This document shows, in pieces, positions 14,474 through 19,775 of a stretch of 19,775 nt of DNA. The notes beneath the pieces were generated by a model, which worked only from the letters and a program-made list of their open reading frames with translations, searched no databases and was not told the DNA's origin. The stretch covers positions 1 to 19,775 of the forward strand of contig JAUWNP010000071.1 of assembly GCA_030612585.1 (NCBI GenBank), given 5' to 3'. How positions within the stretch are numbered: position 1 is the first letter of the stretch; each line of letters begins with the position of its first letter. This stretch comes from Anaerolineae bacterium. Lineage in GTDB: Bacteria > Chloroflexota > Anaerolineae > B4-G1. Position numbers and translations under genes: made by a program.

Positions 14474-15229
14474 TCAGGCCGCCGCCTCGTACTTGGCCAT
14501 CGCCTCGTCGCTGATGCTCAGGTTGGAGTAGACCTGCTGGACGTCGTCCAGTTCCTCCAACGCCTCGATGACCCCCATCACCTGAAGGGTCTCCTTCTCC
14601 CCCAGTTCCATCGTCGTCTTGGGGATCATCGCCAACTCGGCCGTCTCAAAACGGATGCCCGCCTCCTGCAACGCCTGTCGCACTGCCTGGAAGTTCTCCA
14701 GTTCGGCGTAGACCTCGATCAAGTCGTCTCCGAACACGACGTCCTCGGCTCCTGCCTCCACCGCGACCTCAAAGAGAGTGTCCTGATCTACCCCGTCGGG
14801 CGCAATCCCGATGTATCCCTTGCGGTCGAACTGCCAGGCGACAGCGCCCGCATCGGCCAACGTTCCACCTTGCCGCGTGATGATGCGGCGGACGTTAGCG
14901 ACAGCACGGTTCTTGTTGTCGGTGACCACCTGCAACAGCAGGGCAACCCCATTAGGGGCATACCCCTCGTACGTCACCTCGGACAACTCTTCCCCTTTGA
15001 GTTCTCCGGTGCCGCGCTTGATGGCCCGTTCGATGTTGTCCTTGGGCATGTTGGCGGACTTGGCCTTGTCCACGGCCAGGCGTAGACTGAAATTTACGTC
15101 GGGGTTGCCGCCCCCCTCACGCGCTACGAGGGTGATCTCCCGTGCCAGCCGGGTGAAAATCTTGCCCCGCTTGGCATCCGTAGCGGCTTTTTTATGTTTG
15201 ATGGTGGACCATTTACTGTGACCAGACAT
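14474..15229 (-). CDS. yebC: YebC/PmpR family protein (translation/transcription factor)
   Basis: The 251-aa protein begins MSGHSKWSTIKHKKAATDAKRG, the hallmark of the family, and keeps NMPKDNIERAIKRGTG and YEGYAPNGVA. Family members were first described as transcription regulators. More recent work implicates them in relieving ribosome stalling at proline runs. That role would suit this genome, where the LCP stalk and other proteins contain Pro-rich tracts; this last link is inference. GGAGG lies 6 nt upstream of the ATG. It leads the leftward yebC-ruvC-ruvA unit, an arrangement common in bacteria. Confidence 0.95.
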   Translation of the reverse strand: MSGHSKWSTIKHKKAATDAKRGKIFTRLAREITLVAREGGGNPDVNFSLRLAVDKAKSANMPKDNIERAIKRGTGELKGEELSEVTYEGYAPNGVALLLQVVTDNKNRAVANVRRIITRQGGTLADAGAVAWQFDRKGYIGIAPDGVDQDTLFEVAVEAGAEDVVFGDDLIEVYAELENFQAVRQALQEAGIRFETAELAMIPKTTMELGEKETLQVMGVIEALEELDDVQQVYSNLSISDEAMAKYEAAA

Positions 15230-15296
15230 ACGCTACCTCCCCATATTCATACTGAGCGGACACAGCAGTGATGACAATGGGCTGCTGATGCATCCA

Positions 15297-15349
15297 AGCG
15301 TGAAGCGTGAAGATGACTTCACCCTGGGTCCCGCTTACGTTTTACGCTT
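15297..15349. repeat. Heptamer-like inverted repeat between fmt and yebC
   Basis: The tract starts with AAGCGTG, AAGCGTG, AAGATGA (7-bp period, 15297-15317) and ends with GCTTACGTTTTACGCTT (15333-15349). The two ends pair over about 15 positions on the plus-strand RNA, including three G-U pairs; on the minus strand these become mismatches. Both neighbouring genes lie on the minus strand. It resembles the CACGTTT-type heptamers at 4745-4786. Confidence 0.5.
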
Positions 15350-15353
15350 TAGA

Positions 15354-16304
15354 TTATACCACCGTGCACCCAGGTTGTGCAAGTACACTACCCGCGAAAT
15401 CGCGTTGGCCTCGGAGGAAGGCCCCGATGTCCATCGGACGCTTGCCAGCCAACTGCACCTCCTCCAGGCGCAATGCCCCTTCGCCCGTGGCTACGACCAC
15501 CCCATCCGCCAGCGCGACCACCGTACCTGGTGATACGCCTCCTCGCCACGCGGGCAACGGCACAATCCGTAGCACCTTGAGCCGCCGCCCGTGCCATATC
15601 GTGAAAGCGCCCGGCCATGGAGTGAACGCCCGCACCCGCCGGTCCAACTCGACAGCCGGGCGCGACCAATCGAGCCAGCCGTCCTCTTTGCGTAATTGTC
15701 CGGCGTAGGTTGCTCCCTCATCCGGCTGGGATCGGGGCAGCAGGCTGCCCGCCAGGTACGCGGACAACGTCTCCACCAGCAACTCGGCCCCCAGATACGC
15801 CAGCCGCTTCTCCAATGCCACCTGTGTGTCGTCCGGTCGGATTTGCTCCGCCCGCTGGGTCAATACCGGCCCCGTATCCAGTCCCGCGTCCATCTGCATG
15901 ATCGTCACGCCGGTGACCTCGTCGCCGGCCAGGATGGCCGCCGCCACCGGGGCCGCACCCCGCCAGCGGGGGAGCAGCGAACCGTGGACGTTGAGGCAGT
16001 CGTGAGGAGGAATGTCAAGTACGTCTTGCGGCAAAATCTGCCCAAAGGCCGCCACAACAATGACGTCCGGCTTCCAGGCTGACAGTTGGGCAACTACCTC
16101 CGGCGTGCGCAGCGAGTGCGGCTGAGATAACATCAGGCCGTGCTCCAGCGCCACCTGCTTGACCGGCGACGGTGCCAACCGCCGCCCGCGCCCGGCTGGC
16201 CGGTCCGGCTGCGTGACGACGCCGACCACCCGGTGCGCGTTGGCCAGCGCCTCCAACACCGGGACGGCGAACTCGGGTGTGCCCATAAATACGACTCGTG
16301 TCAT
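15354..16304 (-). CDS. fmt: Methionyl-tRNA formyltransferase
   Basis: Transfers a formyl group from 10-formyl-tetrahydrofolate to the initiator Met-tRNA. The 316-aa length is usual. The formyltransferase domain starts MTRVVFMGTPEFAVPVLEAL. It has the catalytic region LNVHGSLLPRWRGAAPVAAAI, with Asn and His of the family motif, followed by GVTIMQMDAGLDTGPVL. The C-terminal OB-like domain runs from about 205 (DWSRPAVELDRRVRAFTPWPGAF) to the end. No ribosome site is seen in front of the ATG, which matches the promoter position suggesting an almost leaderless transcript. The usual partner def (peptide deformylase) is not in the window. Confidence 0.96.
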   Translation of the reverse strand: MTRVVFMGTPEFAVPVLEALANAHRVVGVVTQPDRPAGRGRRLAPSPVKQVALEHGLMLSQPHSLRTPEVVAQLSAWKPDVIVVAAFGQILPQDVLDIPPHDCLNVHGSLLPRWRGAAPVAAAILAGDEVTGVTIMQMDAGLDTGPVLTQRAEQIRPDDTQVALEKRLAYLGAELLVETLSAYLAGSLLPRSQPDEGATYAGQLRKEDGWLDWSRPAVELDRRVRAFTPWPGAFTIWHGRRLKVLRIVPLPAWRGGVSPGTVVALADGVVVATGEGALRLEEVQLAGKRPMDIGAFLRGQRDFAGSVLAQPGCTVV

Positions 16305-16313
16305 GGCAGACCA

Positions 16314-16342
16314 ATTCTAGCACGAGTCAGCACAAGCGGCAA
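16314..16342 (-). promoter_or_regulatory. Promoter of fmt, nearly leaderless
   Basis: On the minus strand, TTGCCG (16337-16342), 17 nt of spacer and TAGAAT (16314-16319). The predicted start, near 16307, is only a few nucleotides before the fmt ATG at 16304. Confidence 0.45.
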
Positions 16343-16395
16343 ATTGGATCGGTCCCGGCCCTTGACTTTCCAACGCTCCTCATTCGCTGCCCAAC

Positions 16396-16424
16396 TTGCC
16401 AATCTGCCCGCTTTCTGGTACGAT
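16396..16424 (+). promoter_or_regulatory. Promoter of the PBP1A-like gene
   Basis: TTGCCA (16396-16401), 17 nt of spacer and TACGAT (16419-16424). The start would fall near 16431, giving a leader of about 26 nt that contains AAGGGGG. It lies back to back with the fmt promoter. Confidence 0.5.
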
Positions 16425-16456
16425 TTGTGCGCATCGTTAGAAGGGGGTATAGGATC

Positions 16457-19400
16457 ATGACACCAATCCGCATCGTCCGCTACATTGCCTTGCAGCGCCG
16501 CCACCGCCGCCGCGCCAAGGAACGAACCGGCTCACGTCAGTTGCTCCGCATCGTCGGTATCCTGCTGCTCGTGGTGCTGTTCGTGACCACGGGGGTTGTG
16601 CTCAGCGGAGTGAGTGCCGCCGCTGGCGTCTACGTCTACTTCAGCCAGGATCTGCCGGAGCCGGAGCAGATTGAGGCCGCCGAGGAGACCTTTGAGACCA
16701 CCAAGATCTATGACCGCACCGGCCAGACTATACTCTATGAAGTGATTGACCCCCTGGGTGGTGACCGCACGTGGGTCACGCTGGATCAGATTCCAGAACA
16801 CTTCTTGTGCGCCACCGTCGCCATTGAGGACCGCAACTACTGGGAGAACCCCGGCGTCAACCTGCGCGGTATCGCCCGCGCCTTCTGGGCCGACATCCGG
16901 GGCCAGCAAATCCAGGGCGGTTCCTCGATCACCCAGCAGTTAATCAAGCGTATTGTCATTGAGGAAGAATTGCGTTACGTCAGCGCGGAGGGGCCTGAGT
17001 GGAAGGACTATGAGCGCAAGATAACCGAGGTTCTGCTGGCCTATCGCATCTCACAAAAGTACAGCAAAGAGCAGATTTTGGAGTGGTATCTGAACGAGAA
17101 CTTTTACGGCAACCTGGCCTACGGCATCGAGGCAGCGGCCCAGGTATACTTTGGCAAGAGCGTCGGCGACCTGACGCTGGCCGAGTCTGCCACGTTGGCC
17201 GCCATCCCGCAGTTCCCGGCTATGAACCCCTTCGACAATGAAGAAAAAGCCCGCGAGCGCCAGCATATCGTGCTCAACGCGATGGTGCGTCAAGGCTGTA
17301 TCACCCCCGAAAAGGCGGTCGCCGCCAAGTACGAGCCTTGGAATCTTGCTGTACTTGTCGAACGCTTCGACATCCTGGCCCCGCATTTCTCCATCTACGT
17401 GCGCAAACAACTGGAGGATATGCCCCAATTCGGCCCCGAGACCGTGTATCGCGGCGGACTGCGTGTCTACACCACCCTCGACCTGGATCTGCAGCAGCAG
17501 GCCCAATGCACGGCTCGTGCTCACATCCGCCGTCTGTCCGGCGAGGACGAGGCCACCGTCATCCAGGAGGCGATTGCTGACGGCTGTGAGGCGGCACAGT
17601 TCCTGCCACCACTTCGCGCTCGTGACGTGGGGCGCGACCACAATGTCAGCAACGCGACCGTCGTCGTCAGCCGCCCCTCTACCGGCGAGATTCTGGCCAT
17701 GGTCGGCAGCCTGGACTACTGGGACGAGTCCATTGACGGCCACTTCAACGTCGCTGCGGACGGAGCACGTCAGCCAGGATCTTCCTTCAAGCCCTTAACC
17801 TACGTCACGCTGCTCTCACAAGGCTACAATGCCGCCCACATGTTCCTCGACGTGCGCACCGCTTTCCAGCAGTCCACCGGTTACCCCTACGTGCCGGAGA
17901 ACTACGACCGCAAGTATCACGGCCCGCAGCGAATGCGGCTGGCGCTGGCCCGTTCCTACAACATCCCCGCCGTCGAGGCCTTGCAACTGGCAGGCGTGGA
18001 TAGTGTGATTCGCACTGCTCATCGTATGGGCATCAATACGCTCGACCGGGGGCTGGATTACTACGGTCTCAGCCTGACGCTGGGCGGCGGCGAGGTGCAC
18101 CTGCTCGACATGGTATACGCCTTCAGCATCTTCGCCAACGGTGGTCGGATGTACGGCGCGCCCGTGCTCGAAAGCCAACTACGCGCTGACTACCGTGAAC
18201 TCAACCCGGTCGTCATCCTGCGCGTCGAGGACCGCGAGGGCAATGTGCTCTACGAGTACGACCAGCCCGAGAGTCGCGACATCCTCTCGCCTCAGTTGGC
18301 CTACCTGATGAACAGCATCCTCTCCGACCGGCGGGCGCGCTGGAGGGCGATGGGCTATCCCAATGCGCTGGAACTCTCCAATGACCGGCCTGCCGCCGCC
18401 AAGACCGGCACCACCAACGACTTCCACGATGCCTGGACTATCGGCTATACCCCCCAGTTGGCCGTCGGCGTGTGGGCCGGCAACTCTGATAACAGTGAGA
18501 TGCGTAACCTGCCCGGTCTGCGCGGCGCTGCTCCCATCTGGCACGCGGTGATGGAGTACGCGCTTCAGGATGAGGAGATTGTTCCCTTCGCGCGACCGGA
18601 CGGATTGGTCGAGCGGGCTGTCTGCGCTGTCTCTGGTCACTTACCCACCGAGCACTGTCCCACCGTCTCTGAACTCTTCATCCCTGGCACTGAGCCAACC
18701 GAACAGTGCCACATTCATCAGGCTTTCCGCGTCAACCGCGAGACCGGCCGGCTGTGCACTGTCCACACGCCGCCGGAACTGTGCGAGGAGCGCGTCTACG
18801 AGGTCTACCCCCCCGAGGCGGCCGATTGGATCGCCAGCCTGCCAGAGGATGAGCGACCGGCCACGCCACCCACCGAGTACGACACTATCTACGGTCCTTC
18901 GCGTAGCGACGCTGAGGTTACCATCATCCACCCCGCGCCCTACTCCTACATTCATGGCACCATCCCCATCACCGGCAGCGCCAGAGGCGGCGACTTCAAC
19001 TTCTACCGTGTGGTGTTCGGTACAGGCCTGAACCCCACCGAGTGGATCCAGATCGGCACTGACCACGGCGACCAGGTGGATCACAACGTGCTGGAATTCT
19101 GGGACGTCAGCGGGCTGGATGGACTCTACAGCCTACGTCTCAGCGTCGTGGACCACTCGATGGCGCTGCGCGAGGCGACCATCCAGGTGACTGTGGACCA
19201 TATCTCCCCCACGCTCGACCTGACCTACCCAGAGAATGGAGCCGTGTATGAATATGGTCACGACGAGTGGGTCAACGTCAACGCCGAGGTGCAGGACTAT
19301 TCCATCGCGCGGATCGAGTTCTATGTGTATCAGGGGAATAAAGAGAACGAGCCACAGGAGAAGATAGAGCCCTTCGCCGTGCGCGTCGTCGCTCCCTTCA

Positions 19401-19525
19401 ACGTCAACTGGACGATCGAGGAGGTAGGAGTATACACCTTCTACGTCGTCGCCGTGGACGCGGCGGGCAACACGACCAAGAGCGATCTGGTAACCATCAA
19501 GGTCGTGCCCCGCGAGGAAGAGTAG
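16457..19525 (+). CDS. Bifunctional penicillin-binding protein (class A, PBP1-type) with C-terminal Ig-like domains
   Basis: Polymerises and cross-links peptidoglycan outside the membrane. The 1022-aa protein has a basic cytoplasmic tail, one membrane segment (about 33-58), and a glycosyltransferase 51 domain (about 85-270) with catalytic E124 in IEDRNYWENPG and GGSSITQQLIK. The transpeptidase domain has S442-S-F-K445, S500-Y-N502 and K649-T-G-T. A Cys-containing linker follows, with five cysteines between VCAVSG and PELCEE. Two Ig-like or fibronectin-like domains (about 820-915 and 920-1020) end it; these may bind cell-wall polymer. I chose ATG 16457 because it follows AAGGGGG by 9 nt and the predicted promoter. 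An open frame extends back to 16298 but would overlap fmt. Whether it is a PBP1A or PBP1C equivalent is unclear; the Cys region recalls PBP1C-like proteins. Confidence 0.93.
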   Translation: MTPIRIVRYIALQRRHRRRAKERTGSRQLLRIVGILLLVVLFVTTGVVLSGVSAAAGVYVYFSQDLPEPEQIEAAEETFETTKIYDRTGQTILYEVIDPLGGDRTWVTLDQIPEHFLCATVAIEDRNYWENPGVNLRGIARAFWADIRGQQIQGGSSITQQLIKRIVIEEELRYVSAEGPEWKDYERKITEVLLAYRISQKYSKEQILEWYLNENFYGNLAYGIEAAAQVYFGKSVGDLTLAESATLAAIPQFPAMNPFDNEEKARERQHIVLNAMVRQGCITPEKAVAAKYEPWNLAVLVERFDILAPHFSIYVRKQLEDMPQFGPETVYRGGLRVYTTLDLDLQQQAQCTARAHIRRLSGEDEATVIQEAIADGCEAAQFLPPLRARDVGRDHNVSNATVVVSRPSTGEILAMVGSLDYWDESIDGHFNVAADGARQPGSSFKPLTYVTLLSQGYNAAHMFLDVRTAFQQSTGYPYVPENYDRKYHGPQRMRLALARSYNIPAVEALQLAGVDSVIRTAHRMGINTLDRGLDYYGLSLTLGGGEVHLLDMVYAFSIFANGGRMYGAPVLESQLRADYRELNPVVILRVEDREGNVLYEYDQPESRDILSPQLAYLMNSILSDRRARWRAMGYPNALELSNDRPAAAKTGTTNDFHDAWTIGYTPQLAVGVWAGNSDNSEMRNLPGLRGAAPIWHAVMEYALQDEEIVPFARPDGLVERAVCAVSGHLPTEHCPTVSELFIPGTEPTEQCHIHQAFRVNRETGRLCTVHTPPELCEERVYEVYPPEAADWIASLPEDERPATPPTEYDTIYGPSRSDAEVTIIHPAPYSYIHGTIPITGSARGGDFNFYRVVFGTGLNPTEWIQIGTDHGDQVDHNVLEFWDVSGLDGLYSLRLSVVDHSMALREATIQVTVDHISPTLDLTYPENGAVYEYGHDEWVNVNAEVQDYSIARIEFYVYQGNKENEPQEKIEPFAVRVVAPFNVNWTIEEVGVYTFYVVAVDAAGNTTKSDLVTIKVVPREEE

Positions 19526-19534
19526 GCAGGGAAT

Positions 19535-19622
19535 CAAGTAGACAAGTGTGCAAGTGTGCGAGCAGGCAAGTGTGCAAGTGTGCGAGTAGGCAAGTAGGCA
19601 AGCATGCGAGTAGGCAAGGGGA
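19535..19622. repeat. 8-bp-period tandem array, eleven units
   Basis: Starting at 19535 the sequence divides into 8-mers without a break: CAAGTAGA, CAAGTGTG twice, CGAGCAGG, CAAGTGTG twice, CGAGTAGG, CAAGTAGG, CAAGCATG, CGAGTAGG, CAAGGGGA. It begins 9 nt after the PBP stop codon. There is no coding signal. The unit is one base longer than the heptamers elsewhere in the window. Confidence 0.75.
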
Positions 19623-19673
19623 CATGTCTCGCGAAGAGGGGCGCAATAGGGGCGTTCCAGAATCTAAAGTATC

Positions 19674-19775
19674 CCAGGTCATAGCCCGTCATCCAGGTCA
19701 TAGCCCGTCATACAGCTCTTAGCCAGTCATCTCGCGCATAGCCCGAGATAAAGCACGTGGCCCGGAATTAATCTC
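19674..19775. repeat. Degenerate 19-bp tandem array running off the right edge
   Basis: Unit CCAGGTCATAGCCCGTCAT occurs twice in exact copies (19674-19692 and 19693-19711). Three units of the same length follow (19712, 19731, 19750), keeping a core like TAGCCCG and the final AT while the rest drifts. Unit 4 forms a small hairpin, ATCTCG/CGAGAT (19729-19749). The last seven bases start another unit. No gene is seen between 19526 and the edge. Confidence 0.65.

Noticed and set aside
14355..14480. TCAGGCC copies as a certain target-site duplication
   Set aside because: They do not abut the inverted repeat arms (7 and 9 nt away) and the ends between them do not match well, so insertion is only a possibility.
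16298..16456. PBP protein starting at 16298
   Set aside because: It would overlap the start of fmt and includes the predicted promoter; the ribosome site and basic N-terminus point to ATG 16457.
19674..19775. CRISPR array at the right edge
   Set aside because: The unit is only 19 bp with no separate spacers; units are contiguous and degenerate, and no cas gene is present.

Overview
The window looks like a chromosomal segment of a Chloroflexota bacterium, probably near Anaerolineae. This is inferred from gene style, not from a database search. The clues are a yebC-ruvC-ruvA cluster beside fmt, a bifunctional penicillin-binding protein with C-terminal Ig-like domains, an LCP protein with a Pro/Thr stalk, large PAS/GAF/dCache histidine kinases, GC-rich genes, and many 7-8 bp low-complexity repeats between genes.

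Layout. The left edge (1-135) holds the first codons of a leftward gene and a pair of 25-bp-spaced repeats that resemble an IS end. An LCP (LytR-CpsA-Psr) cell-wall ligase follows (235-1782). Next comes a promoter with a perfect palindrome against its -35 box (1851-1895) and a structured leader. It drives a rightward signalling cluster (2020-13250): a multi-TM PAS/PAS histidine kinase, a two-receiver response regulator with no output domain, a REC-PAS-GAF kinase, a membrane PAS-GAF-PAS kinase, half of a BMP-family lipoprotein, and a dCache-HAMP-GAF kinase. The leftward group ruvA, ruvC, yebC and fmt (13253-16304) meets it tail to tail with a 2-nt gap. fmt is divergent from the PBP1A-like gene (16457-19525). 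The right edge carries an 8-bp-period and a 19-bp-period tandem array.

How the genes work together. Three of the four kinases share an almost interchangeable 3' catalytic module, so the cluster seems to have grown by duplicating a transmitter and attaching different sensors. The two-receiver protein and the receiver on the hybrid kinase are likely phosphate acceptors. No DNA-binding output domain is present, so the final output lies elsewhere or acts by protein contact.

Most notable observations. (1) A 101-bp palindromic element (2164-2264) with terminal inverted repeats and an exact 8-bp target duplication interrupts the first kinase; removing element plus one duplicate restores the reading frame exactly. 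Its core is two inverted REP-like hairpins with compensating arm changes. (2) The same three kinases carry a 75-nt in-frame palindromic insert in the ATPase domain. (3) The first receiver domain carries a separate in-frame insert of four 12-bp units arranged as a palindrome. Together these suggest a genome in which small palindromic repeats move and are tolerated inside protein genes, comparable in concept to the Rickettsia palindromic elements.
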